Shown here: positions 1-11,269 of the stretch, in pieces
How the letters are laid out: the number at the start of each line of letters is the position of its first letter
Position numbering within the stretch: the stretch's first letter is position 1
NCBI RefSeq assembly: GCF_000004075.3
Contig: NC_026655.2
Coordinates: 20,197,489-20,261,488, forward strand
From: Cucumis sativus
Taxonomy: Eukaryota; Streptophyta; Magnoliopsida; Cucurbitales; Cucurbitaceae
DNA length: 64,000 nucleotides
Direction: 5' to 3'
Made by a program: the position numbers and the translations under genes
The notes under the pieces: generated by a model
What the model was told of the DNA's origin: nothing
Databases searched by the model: none
What the model saw: only the letters and a program-made list of their open reading frames with translations

Positions 1-868
1 AAATATGTATTAATGTTTTGGTTAAACATCTGAGATTCAGTTTGTAAATGTAAGTCATTGGTGTGAGAAATACCAATTTGAATTGAATAGAAATCTAAAA
101 GAAACCTTCTATTAGGTGCAAACAAGCATTCATTAAGAAAGTGATCATAGGTAAGATTAGATGGAAGTATCAATCAAATTAGATATCGATGGATATTTCT
201 AACTAAAAAATCAAGAAAATTTTCAATTTATAGACTGAACTTTAGGAGCTATCTGGGGGAAAGAAAAAAAGAAAGAGTCCTTTTCACTTTTGGGGCCAGG
301 ATTATGGAGTGCGAAAAAAATAAATTTATTTTCCCTTAATTCCTTTTTAATCCTTCTCTTTCCTCCTCTCAGTTTTTCTTTCTTCAATAAATAATTTTCC
401 AATAACATCAAACGTTTTTTTTTTTTTTTTTCAAAATATAAATATATTTTCTTTAATAATTATATTTTAACAAATATAATTTTCCTTTTATTTTTTTCAC
501 AACAATTTTATATGTATATCCACGTACACATGTAATTATCAAATTTTTAACCAAATTCACCTCTTCAATCTAATTAAATAAACACAAAAAATATTTAATT
601 AAATTCAAATTCAACCCAATTAAAAATTCAAATCTAATAATTAATTAAATATTTAATTAATTTAATTTCACTTAAGATTGTCAACTTGAATCGGATGACC
701 CACTTTTGTTTTGGTTTTGATTGTTGTTTTTTTTTTTTTTTTTTGCATTATTCGGTTGTATGGTGTAATTGATGTTCACCGTTTAAATAATTTTTTTTTC
801 ATATTTCATTTTGTTTCCATGTTATTATGTTTGTCGTCGTTTTTTAAATCAATTGTTAACGATGCACA
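1..868. other. AT-rich intergenic DNA, no gene seen
   Basis: This stretch is very AT-rich, with homopolymer runs (poly-T near 415-432 and 729-744) and many stops in all frames. I see no coding exon, RNA gene or clear transposon feature. The end of the segment leads into the tandem repeat that starts near 869. Confidence 0.6.
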
Positions 869-1935
869 ATTTTTCGATATTGCACTTACAACATCAATTT
901 TAAAAAATAAATATAATTTCTTTTGCACATAATGCATCAATAAATTTATTGACTCGAAAAGCTTGCATACAAAACATTTAAAGTTGACATCATATTTACG
1001 AAAACTAATGAAACATGTTTTTCGATAAAAAATTCAAATTTTGATAAATTAAAAATACGAATATTTGTGTATTGAATCTACGAAAACAAATTTAAAAAGA
1101 AAAATACAAGAGTAGGAATTAAAAAAATAAAAAAATAAAAAATAAAATTTTCCAATATTGCCTTAACAACATTAATTTTTTAAAAATAGATATAATTTCT
1201 TTTGCACTTAAATAATTTTATTAGCACGAAAAGCTTGCGTACAAAACGTTCAAAGTCGACATCGTATTTACGAAAACTAATGGAACATGTTTTTCGATAA
1301 TAAAAAATTCAAATTTCAATAAGTTAAAAATACGAATATTTGTGTATTGGATCTAGAATAAGATTGTTAAAAAAAATACAAGAGTGCAAATTTAAAATAA
1401 TAAAATTTTTCGATATTGCATTTACAACATCAATTTTTTTTAAAAAAATAATAATAATTTCTTTCGCACATAACACATCACTAAATTTATTGGCTGGAAA
1501 GCTTTTGTACAAAACGTTCAAAATTGACATCGTATTTATGAAAACTAATGGAATATACTTTTCGATAAAAATTTCAAATTTCGGTAAATTAAAAATATGA
1601 ATATTTGTGTATGGAGTCTACCATACAATTTTTTTTAAAAAAAAATACAAGAGTACGAATTTAAAAATAAATAATAAACAATATTTTTTTTTGGATATTA
1701 CACTTACAACATCAATTAAAAAAAATAGATATAATTTATTCCGCATGTAAGAAATCAATTAATTCATTGGCACGAAAAGATTGCTACAAAATATGAAAAC
1801 TAATGGAACATGTTTTTCGATAAAAAGTTCAAATTTTGGTAATTAAAAATAAGAATATTTGTGTCCTATATTTACGATAAGAATTTTTTTAAGAAAACTA
1901 CCAGAGTACAAATTAAATAATAATAATAACAAAAA
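869..1935. repeat. Degenerate tandem array, about four units of 260-280 bp
   Basis: The phrase TTTTCGATATTGCA-TTACAACATCAATTTT recurs near 870, 1149, 1407 and 1686. The phrase GAATATTTGTGTA follows in each unit near 1060, 1335, 1598 and 1856. Between them each unit carries an AATACAAGAGT segment, a GCACGAAAAGCTTG-like segment and a CGAAAACTAATGGAACATG-like segment. Spacing gives a period of roughly 260-280 bp and about four units, diverged by substitutions and short indels. It resembles a small satellite-type array. No reading frame is kept across units, so coding is unlikely. Confidence 0.8.
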
Positions 1936-3147
1936 AAAAAATTGTCATAATACTTACCACTTATTCCTTTTTCCAAATGGGGATTCTCATGATCTTTCCT
2001 CCAAACAAAAATTATCATAATTCTCTAATATTTCTCATACTTATTTTCCCCCCAAATAATGATTATAATAATCATTTTCCTTTTATAACCACCTTTTTCA
2101 TACTCCTTTATCCCTTTATTTCTTTCCTTCTCCAAATGGTTTTTAAGGATGGTATCAATTTAAACTTTAAATTAATAATTATATCAATATAAACTTGAAC
2201 TTTGGAGTTTAAATTAAAAAGAAAATATAAATGTTAGTATAATTATTTTAAAGGAGAAAATTGTTAACAAATATTTACAAATATAACAAGATTTTTTCTT
2301 TTTTTAGTGATGAAATAAGATAAACGTCTATCAATATCTATCACTAAAGTGATAAATATCTATTTGAGTTTATCACAATTGAAATTAAAGTTTTACTATA
2401 TTTATAAATAAGTTAACTCAATTTGCTATAATGGAGAAGATTGAAAAAACTTATGATTTGAAGCAAGTTTACCGGGTTAGTATTTAGTATTTATGTTGTA
2501 AACATTTGGATGTTTGTAACTCATCAATCTAATAAAAATATGGATCAATTCACCAATCTTATGCAAGTATGAAAATATTGATATGTGAATAAAATTAATA
2601 ACATGATAATTGGTATATATGTTAGGAAACCTATATCGATTAGTAAGAGAGGTATTGGGATAGCTATAAAATCAAAATTGAGAAATTATATAGAAAAACA
2701 TGTATTAGAGTTGATAATTGATTGAGTTATTTTTGTTTGTTGTTTTGGCAAGTTTAATGTTCTCTTTCATCAGCATCCCAATTACGAACAAACACCAAAT
2801 TTATAAACAATACATTATTGGAAAGATTAATTTATTTTAAAACTATGATTGGAAAGTACTTGTAGATTTTAATCATCAAAATCTGAACTCAACATGAAAG
2901 CTTTAATGATGAATTTGGAAATAAGCTTTAATTTCTCATCGGTTAATTTCTATTTTTTCAGCCAAAATAATTAGTTGGGCATTTATGTGAAAATGACTAA
3001 AAGAAAGGGTGTTTTGGTAATCATCTCAACCATTCCATTCATTCCTACTTCCCTCCCCCCTTCCCTTTGCCTTATTAAAAAGTTCACATTCTGAGCTTCA
3101 ATTGGCATCTTCTTCACCTCACTCTCCCAACGTCTCTATAAACAACG
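1936..3147. other. Intergenic region upstream of the receptor-like protein gene
   Basis: This is AT-rich DNA without a supportable gene. At 2250-2430 it contains a copy of the TCTATC/GATAGA palindromic repeat that recurs elsewhere in the window. The last 100 bases are a plausible promoter and leader: a TATTAAAA stretch at 3073-3080 lies about 70 bp before the ATG and is followed by a pyrimidine-rich leader. Confidence 0.5.
2250..2430. repeat. Dispersed TCTATC/GATAGA repeat, copy 1
   Basis: The segment has ATTTACAAATATAAC at one end and TTTGCTATAATGG at the other. Inside are short palindromic pieces such as GTCTATCAATATCTATCAC and GTGATAAATATC. The same arrangement of a flank like TTTGCAAATATAGCAA around TCTATC-N-GATAGA blocks recurs near 27300, 44520, 47830 and 48170. 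This suggests a short non-autonomous transposon family. I associate such repeats with cucurbit genomes, from memory. Confidence 0.45.
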
Positions 3148-4539
3148 ATGAAACCGCCACTTCCACCGCTCTTCATTCTCTCCATTCTGCTCTTACTCTC
3201 CACCGTCAACGCCGCCGCCTCCGTACCTACCAAGCCGACTATTATTCCGGCGGCCCCCATTGAAGTTCCTCCAACTCCATCTCCTACCTCTGCTCCATCT
3301 CAAGCTCGGCCATTACTCCCACCGACATCGCCTTCGCCTTCTTCTTCTTCTTCACCACCTCCACCACCACCATCATCATCATCATCTTCAAACTCTCTTG
3401 ACCCGAAGCAACTTAGAGCTCTGCAGTCACTCAATATCCCCACCTTCAAGGACCCCTGCAAGCAACCTTCACTTCATAACGCCACCGTTTGCGATTCCTC
3501 CGAGCCGTTTCGTCACCTTGTATTCCTACGCTTGGCTAATTGCTCCGAAGATGTTGCTTTGTCATTCACAGCTCTTAAATCCCTCTCCACTCTCAGATCT
3601 CTCGAATTTGTTGATTGTCCCATTTCCCCCATTCGCTTTCCTGCCGATCTGGTTGCCTCTCTCCGATCCTTCACTTGCACTAATAGCCTCCGTAGGCTCA
3701 CCGGCGTTTGGCTTAGTCGTCTTGAGAACCTCACCGATCTCTCTGTTTCCAATGTCCCTGTTAATGCCTCCGGTCCTTTCGTCATACTTGGTAAAATGAA
3801 TATCATTAAGTCTGTGACCGTTTCCAATGCGAATCTCACGGGTTTCTTTCCTAGACATTTAAATCACAACCTTACCCACATTGATTTTTCGGGTAATACG
3901 CTCAAGGGAAAGCTACCCACTTCGATTACTCTGCTGGAGAATCTTGAATCTCTGAATCTAGCTTCTAATTCTTTCACTGGCGAGATACCCACTTCAGTTG
4001 GGGACTTGATATCGCTTCAGAACTTGTCGTTGGCATCGAATTCGTTTTCGGGATCGATCCCAGAATCAATTTCGGCAATTCCTGGATTGGTTCACCTCGA
4101 TCTGAGCTCAAATCAGTTCAATGGAACAATTCCGAGCTTCCTTTCAGAGATGAAGAGCTTAAAGTATCTGAATCTTGAGAATAACCAATTTCATGGGGTA
4201 ATGCCCTTCAATGGGTCATTCTTGAAAAGGTTGGAAATGTTTAGGATAAAGGGGAATAGCAATCTTTGCTACAACCATTCAATTCTATCATCCAAACTGA
4301 AGCTTGGGATAGCTCCTTGCGATAGACACGGGCTTCCATTATCGCCACCGCCAGCTAAGGATGATTCGTCAGCTGATGAAAATAGCGACTACGATGACAG
4401 TGATGGAGATGATTCCAGCACCCACCATAAGGAGTCTCATAATGGACCAAATAAAGTTGTGCTTGGAGTCGCAATTGGCCTTTCTTCCATAATTTTTCTC
4501 ATTATTTTCCTGGTTTGTATGTCCAAGTGTTGTCGTTGA
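3148..4539 (+). CDS. RLP51: LRR receptor-like protein, RLP51/SNC2-like
   Basis: A single-exon gene of 463 aa. Residues 1-23 are a hydrophobic signal peptide. A Pro/Ser-rich stretch follows (about 30-85), then a cysteine-bearing LRR cap, a run of LRRs (about 130-375, with the LxxLxLxxNxFxGxIP plant consensus in the second half), a second cysteine pair, an acidic Asp/Ser-rich linker and one membrane segment (about 437-458). The tail is only a few residues with no kinase, which makes it a receptor-like protein rather than a kinase. The membrane segment contains GVAIG, a GxxxG motif. In Arabidopsis, RLP51 (SNC2) is an immune receptor-like protein with such a motif. Orthology is supported by its DOT4-like neighbour, because the two genes are adjacent in Arabidopsis. 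AATAAA at 4816 is a candidate poly(A) signal. Confidence 0.88.
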   Translation: MKPPLPPLFILSILLLLSTVNAAASVPTKPTIIPAAPIEVPPTPSPTSAPSQARPLLPPTSPSPSSSSSPPPPPPSSSSSSNSLDPKQLRALQSLNIPTFKDPCKQPSLHNATVCDSSEPFRHLVFLRLANCSEDVALSFTALKSLSTLRSLEFVDCPISPIRFPADLVASLRSFTCTNSLRRLTGVWLSRLENLTDLSVSNVPVNASGPFVILGKMNIIKSVTVSNANLTGFFPRHLNHNLTHIDFSGNTLKGKLPTSITLLENLESLNLASNSFTGEIPTSVGDLISLQNLSLASNSFSGSIPESISAIPGLVHLDLSSNQFNGTIPSFLSEMKSLKYLNLENNQFHGVMPFNGSFLKRLEMFRIKGNSNLCYNHSILSSKLKLGIAPCDRHGLPLSPPPAKDDSSADENSDYDDSDGDDSSTHHKESHNGPNKVVLGVAIGLSSIIFLIIFLVCMSKCCR

Positions 4540-4947
4540 GAGTGAAAATCAATTGGTTTTACTTTTAGAGTAGGATTTTTTTGGTTAGAAGTAATAGTAA
4601 AGAATTCATGCGAGGCATATAAGCGTTGTAAATGTAGGGGTAGGACAATTTGGTTGGCGTTTGTTCTTTATTTTAGTGGATTGGTTATGTCAATTATTTG
4701 GAGGGAAGAGGATTTTCAGTGCGGCATGTTTTGATGCATTCATTTTAGGTGTTATCGACATCATTTCTTTCGCTTTTGGTTTTTCCTATTATGACTTGAT
4801 TTGCTGTATTGTCTCAATAAAATCTATTATGTTCAGTGTTTCAACTTTCTAGCTCTCCGTCTTGTCTTAATCTGGGTTTTTCCTTCCATTTATCATTAAA
4901 AGTACCAATTAGGTGTGACAGGTAATGAATCCATTAACAATTTATAT
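4540..4947. other. Convergent 3' flanks of the receptor-like protein and PPR genes
   Basis: This 408-bp stretch between two convergent stop codons holds both 3' UTRs. AATAAA at 4816-4821 suits the plus-strand transcript. No other gene is seen. Confidence 0.6.
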
Positions 4948-7563
4948 TCACCAGTAACCTCTACACGAACAACTTCCATCTTTGAAATGATGAAAACGAC
5001 TGGAATCTCTCAAAATGATTTCTCTCGAAGCAGACTTTGACATGAACTTTGCCATCTCATGACAGTCACCGCAAACTCGGAGATTTTTTGTCACCCGTAT
5101 AGTCTTACCCGGCGGGAGATTCAGCATACCAAAAGCCATGGCTAACTTTTCACTGTGTCCACAAAGCGCTACTTCCTTTTCCCTTTCATCTGCATTTAGC
5201 AGAGCATACGCTGTTTTTGGAGAGTAACCTTCTTCTTTCATCTTGCTTCTTAGTCTTTTCAAGAGTAGCTCTATCTTCTTAGCTTGGGGTTTGGAGCAAT
5301 CTCCAGCAACAAAGATGTTGATCTTGCCTTTGATCTCAATCCAACTGCAGCCTGGATTCTTCTTCAAACCGCGTTGTCCGATTTTCTTCCTTAATTTTTG
5401 AACTTCTTCCCATTTCTCTGCCTCCGCATAAATGTTTGCCAAGAGTACATAATAGCCAGTGTTTTCTGGTTCTAGCTCGAAGATTCGTTCAGCAACTTTC
5501 TCTGCTAGTTTGACATCATGGTGTATTCTGCATCCACACAACAATGCACCCCAGATGGTGGCATCTGGTTTGATTGGCATCGCTTTGATAAATTTATGTG
5601 CCTTCACCAGATTCCCGGTTCGAGCAAGAAGATCCACCATACATGCATAGTGCTCTAGGTTGGGTTCAATCTGACATTCTTTCTTCATAATATTGAAAAT
5701 TTTCCATCCTTCATCAAGCAATCCAGAATGGCTGCAGGCATAAAGGATTGAAATGAAGGAAACTTCATCGGGTTCAATCCCAGTCATTCTCATCTGATTA
5801 AAGGTATTGATGGCTTCGCTACCATAGCCATGCATCCCATATCCAGCTATCATCACTGTCCATGAGACTAGGTCCTTATTGGGAATCATATCAAAGAGTG
5901 ATCGGGCAAGAACTAATAGCCCGCACTTCACGTACATATCGACAACTGCATTAGTGACATATTTATCTTCAGAATATCCATTTCTTAATGCATATCCATG
6001 GATTTCTCTACCTTTGTCCAAAGCTGCAAGGCTCGCACAGGCAGGAAGGATGCACGCCACTGTTGTGCCGTCAGGCTTTGATTCTCTTTGCATCTCTGCA
6101 AACAAGGTAAGAGCTTCATTTGGAAGACTGTTCTTCGTGTAACCTCCGATCATAGTATTCCATGATATAACATCCTTCTTTTTCATGTGAGAAAACACAT
6201 CATGTGCATCCTTCATGCTGCCGCACTTGGCATACATGTCCGTAAGAGCATTACTTACAAACGAGTTAGTTTCCAAGTTGTTTTCTCTGATGTAATCGTG
6301 TACAATCTTCCCACTTTTCAGGTTCCCGTTAATAGCACAAGCATTGAGAATGCTTGTAACAGCATAGACATCTGGGACAACGCCTCTACTTTTCATTTCA
6401 TCAAACAACTTGATTGCACCATCGGACAGACCTTCACGAACATAGCCGGTGATCATTGAAGTCCAAGATACAACAGTTTTCTCATCCATTCTCTCAAAAA
6501 CCCGGATGGCACTGTTCAAATCCCCACATTTTGAGTACATGTCCAATAAAGTATTATTGAACCTAACTTCTCTGTCAAGAGTAGCAGCCTTTATTGAATA
6601 AGAATGAAGTACCTTACCCAACAAAAGAGTGCCTATATTTGCACAAGCTACAAACACATTAACCATTGTAGCCAAATCAATATCAACACCGAAAACCAAC
6701 ATCTTTATGAAAATCTCAATTCCTCTGTCATCTAAACCATTCTTAACATAGCCACTGATCATAGAGTTCCATGAAATGACATCTCGGTCAGTCAATTCAT
6801 CGAACAGCTTCTGTGCACATCTAACCTTTCTACCAACAAAGTAGAAAGAAATTAATGAATTAACGACTGTGTTATAAGAATTAAAACCCAATTTACAGAT
6901 CAACCCATGAACCTGCCTACCCTCTTCTACACGTGCAACTGCTGCGAAACACTTCAAAATACTAGAAAATGTATATGAATTAGGTTTTATTCCCAACTCC
7001 AGCATTTGCTTGAACAAATTTATACTCTCTCCATAGTTACCACTTCCTGAATACTCACTGATCATAAGGTTCCAGAGAAAAATCTTACTTTCAGAAAGTT
7101 TATCAAAAACCATCCTCCCTTCTTTTAGATCCCCACATTTAACATACATAAAAACTAGTTTCACCCCCAAGATTCCATCTATCATAACCCCACTAGATTC
7201 TATTATTGAACGAACCCTTCTTCCATCTCGTATAGATTTTCGTTCAGCACATAGCTGCAAGATGGAGCAATAAGCACCCAAGTCAAAGTTGGAATTTTGG
7301 GAACTGCAAAGAAGCTCCATGGCGTTTTTGAGATCCCCCACTTCACAAAACTCGACAATTTTGCGGGAACTATCCAGTTCAACATCCATATAGCTTTTCG
7401 TTTCCAATGCTGGGGCATAAGCCAAACTTGAAAAGGAAAGTTTCGAACTGGGTATGACAAAAAGAAAAGATTGCCGGAATTTCAAGTTCACGGAGCCACG
7501 ATGATCGTTCCCGGCCGGAGATAGCCAAAAGGTTATAGGGGCTTTTGCTGCCAGTAACATCAT
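4948..7563 (-). CDS. DOT4: PPR-DYW protein, DOT4-like plastid RNA editing factor
   Basis: An intronless gene of 871 aa. The N-terminus (about 1-50) is rich in Ser and basic residues and fits a plastid transit peptide. Tandem P/L/S-type PPR motifs fill about 60-700, with recurring phrases such as NSMISGY, MYSKCG and ISWNTMIGGYTKN. E/E+ domains follow, then a DYW cytidine-deaminase-like domain to the C-terminus. Its zinc and catalytic residues are visible as HSE (803-805) and CGDC (831-834). The last three residues are GYW rather than DYW. Length and neighbours fit Arabidopsis DOT4 (At4g18750), a plastid editing factor needed for leaf vein patterning. Two adjacent ATGs open the frame; the first is taken. 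The start lies 263 bp from the divergent Rho-N gene. Confidence 0.93.
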   Translation of the reverse strand: MMLLAAKAPITFWLSPAGNDHRGSVNLKFRQSFLFVIPSSKLSFSSLAYAPALETKSYMDVELDSSRKIVEFCEVGDLKNAMELLCSSQNSNFDLGAYCSILQLCAERKSIRDGRRVRSIIESSGVMIDGILGVKLVFMYVKCGDLKEGRMVFDKLSESKIFLWNLMISEYSGSGNYGESINLFKQMLELGIKPNSYTFSSILKCFAAVARVEEGRQVHGLICKLGFNSYNTVVNSLISFYFVGRKVRCAQKLFDELTDRDVISWNSMISGYVKNGLDDRGIEIFIKMLVFGVDIDLATMVNVFVACANIGTLLLGKVLHSYSIKAATLDREVRFNNTLLDMYSKCGDLNSAIRVFERMDEKTVVSWTSMITGYVREGLSDGAIKLFDEMKSRGVVPDVYAVTSILNACAINGNLKSGKIVHDYIRENNLETNSFVSNALTDMYAKCGSMKDAHDVFSHMKKKDVISWNTMIGGYTKNSLPNEALTLFAEMQRESKPDGTTVACILPACASLAALDKGREIHGYALRNGYSEDKYVTNAVVDMYVKCGLLVLARSLFDMIPNKDLVSWTVMIAGYGMHGYGSEAINTFNQMRMTGIEPDEVSFISILYACSHSGLLDEGWKIFNIMKKECQIEPNLEHYACMVDLLARTGNLVKAHKFIKAMPIKPDATIWGALLCGCRIHHDVKLAEKVAERIFELEPENTGYYVLLANIYAEAEKWEEVQKLRKKIGQRGLKKNPGCSWIEIKGKINIFVAGDCSKPQAKKIELLLKRLRSKMKEEGYSPKTAYALLNADEREKEVALCGHSEKLAMAFGMLNLPPGKTIRVTKNLRVCGDCHEMAKFMSKSASREIILRDSSRFHHFKDGSCSCRGYW

Positions 7564-7826
7564 GCCTTTCGCCGAGGAGCCTCGGTAAGAAACAACATAA
7601 AGAATAACGAAATTTTGCTATTATAGAAAGAGAAAGCAATAATAGAGACAAATGAAAAAAAGAAAGAATGGATAGTGAGATGTCCACGTGGGAACCCGAT
7701 ATTCAGAAGCTATATGGCCCATCAGTGAATTGGCATTAAAGAAAACCGACCTATATAACATACACAGCTTGTGGATATGATGCAATTTGGATATTCATAG
7801 AATTTCATTTTTCTGGAGAAAATCAG
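7564..7826. promoter_or_regulatory. Shared head-to-head promoter, DOT4-like and Rho-N genes
   Basis: Only 263 bp separate the divergent start codons of the PPR-DYW gene and the Rho-N gene, so promoters and leaders of both must lie here. A CACGTG G-box sits at 7684-7689 (within TCCACGTGGG), close to the middle. A candidate TATA-like CTATATAAC follows at 7751-7759, oriented toward the Rho-N gene. Both products are predicted to be plastid proteins, so coordinated expression is plausible but is only inferred. Confidence 0.55.
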
Positions 7827-9043
7827 ATGGAAGCAGTAGTTTTCCTGCCTCGAATTCTAATCCGTTTTCCCAATTTAATCTCTTTGAGAAGAAGACCCAC
7901 GTTCGCTTCGAAAGGTATCACAAACTTGAAACTCCCAAAAACCAGTCTTGAACTTAGCAAATCCATTGTTTGCTTAGCCAAATGTTTAAAATGAAAATTT
8001 TATTTGAGTTTTGTCAACACTTTTTATTGCAGAATTTGTAGATCTTGTGTGCTTCTCACAAGCTGAGGGATTAATTTTTGATGCAGCTTGTTAAATTTGG
8101 CAGACGTTGCAGATGTTTACCCCAGTAAGAACATTCAACCATCTGTTTCGAAAAGTAGGCCAGATGGGAATGCCGGGAATCGACCTCCTCGTAGAAACTC
8201 TCTGCCAGGAAAAGCAAGGAAGAGCGAATCTTCTTCGAGGAAAACAGAAACCCCTAAGGATGAGGAAAGCGTAAAAAAATCAGAAACCAATGACCAGGAG
8301 GAAGTAATTGCTCTGTTCAGGAAGATTCAGACTTCCATTGCTAAGGAATCGGCAAGCTCCATTGATGAAGAATCCCGCAAGGATGAAAATGCATCTATTC
8401 TAGAGACCCTTCGTGAATCAAGAAAGCAGTTGAAAGGTAATTTAATTTCTTTATTGTCACATCTAATGCTTTAGTGGGAAATTTGGTCCACCTTTAAATC
8501 CATGAATGCATCTCACAAGAACTAAAATTTACAGTTTACAAACATCTCACAAGAAACAAGTGACCACCATTCCCAACCACATACCACATAGACATCAAGC
8601 ACATTTAGCAGTATCATTGTTGTTACCTTGTGAAACATGTCGACACTTCCATGTGAATATACATTGTCACTAGGTATGATTAAAAAAATTCTATCTATTA
8701 TGTTTACTAAATAATAAAGCTATGGACAGGTAAAACTTCAAAGAAGGCAGGAGCTAAAGTGTTGAGAAGTAAAGGCAAGTCTGAAGAGAAGGAAATGCAT
8801 GATCCTTCACCGCCACCAGCTGCAGATTTCAAGTTGGTTCGACCACCCTCTAAATTTGTGAAGAGATCACCAATCCCTCTTAAAGTTGATGCATCTCAGG
8901 CCATAGCTGAAAGCAGAGAGTTGAAGTTCCCAAGTACAGAGAATATGAAACTTACCGAGCTGAAAGCACTAGCAAAATCTAGAGGAATTAAGGGTTACTC
9001 CAAATTGAAGAAAAATGAGCTCATGGAAATTCTGAGATCCTAA
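7827..9043 (+). CDS. Rho-N (Rho termination factor-like) domain protein, probably plastid
   Basis: Three coding exons fit: 7827-7914, 8104-8436 and 8730-9043, all joined in phase 1, giving 244 aa. The 8436/8730 junction is convincing (AAAG|GTAATT, ACAG|GT). The first intron is less certain: its acceptor (TTTGGCAG at 8103) has a poor pyrimidine tract and was chosen because it keeps the frame. The N-terminus is basic and hydrophobic like a plastid transit peptide. The middle is a charged Ser/Lys/Glu region. The last 35 residues (LTELKALAKSRGIKGYSKLK and on) are a Rho-N/SAP-like helical fold. From memory the syntenic Arabidopsis gene At4g18740 is annotated as Rho termination factor and has a similar length. 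Nucleic-acid binding is inferred from the domain; the target is unknown. Confidence 0.78.
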
Positions 9044-9725
9044 ATCATGTCAGGGCATTTTGAGGAGAAACCATCGCTCTCCTCTATTTTCATTTTTTTT
9101 TCCTTTTTCCTTTGGCGATCCTCTTTCTACTTGTTTCACATGTTTTTTATAACAAAATTGCAAGCTGGTCTTCTAGTGGATCATAGCATTCAAAAACCTT
9201 TGGTCATACATTAAATCAAAAACGACCTAGTAGAATTTAATTCCCAAAAATTATTCAGTATTCTCTAAGGTTCAAAAACGGCTGCGGTGAAGCAGACTGC
9301 ATCCATAGAAGCACCCTAATCCTGACAACTACAGATACAAGTGCGCACATGGACACAGAAACGAGATTCCAATTGGTATCAATCAACAACTGCACGAGTA
9401 TAATCTTATGTTAGGGATATAAGAACCACAAAAACCATAACAGCTTACTAGTAATCTTGCTCGACTGACAGTTACCACTGCTTGCATTTCAAATTTAGAT
9501 GCCAGGATCGATAGGCAACCTTATAGTACATCTATTACAAACGGGAACTTCCACTCAAGTCACAAAATAACAAATTTTCTCATTAGGAGGAAATCCTTTT
9601 TCTTCCATTTGAAGATAAAATACAGGAAAATCAATAAATGTCTTCAAACCTTGAAAATAAAATTCTGATACAAAAATGGGAAAACTACAAAAACCTGTAG
9701 AAGCCACCAAAATTGAGGGATTAAT
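9044..9725. other. Convergent 3' flanks, Rho-N and ribosomal protein L11 genes
   Basis: This 682-bp stretch lies between convergent stop codons and should hold both 3' UTRs. The part nearer 9725 is the L11 trailer. I see no extra coding exon or transposon signature. Confidence 0.5.
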
Positions 9726-11167
<1,442 letters not shown>

Positions 11168-11229
11168 TGTCGGATGAGGTAGCCGAGGCAGAGGGAGGGA
11201 CGGTCACAGCAGACGAAGTGGAGGAGGCA

Positions 11230-11243
11230 GGGTTTTAGGGTTT
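11230..11243 (-). promoter_or_regulatory. Telo-box in the L11 promoter
   Basis: Read on the minus strand this is AAACCCTAAAACCC, about 65 bp upstream of the L11 start codon at 11167. The telo-box (AAACCCTA) is a known hallmark of plant ribosomal protein gene promoters or leaders and is linked to expression in dividing cells. Confidence 0.75.
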
Positions 11244-11269
11244 GTCTCCGATGTCACTCAACTTACGCT

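Noticed and set aside
3260-3799. Long second-frame ORF inside the receptor-like protein gene
   Set aside because: A shadow of the real frame, composed of Leu/His runs from CT-rich codons. It lacks the signal peptide, LRR and membrane structure seen in the true frame.
7379-7687. Open frame overlapping the DOT4 start on the same strand in another frame
   Set aside because: It overlaps the N-terminal coding part of the PPR gene, has no recognisable domain, and is explained by the real frame.
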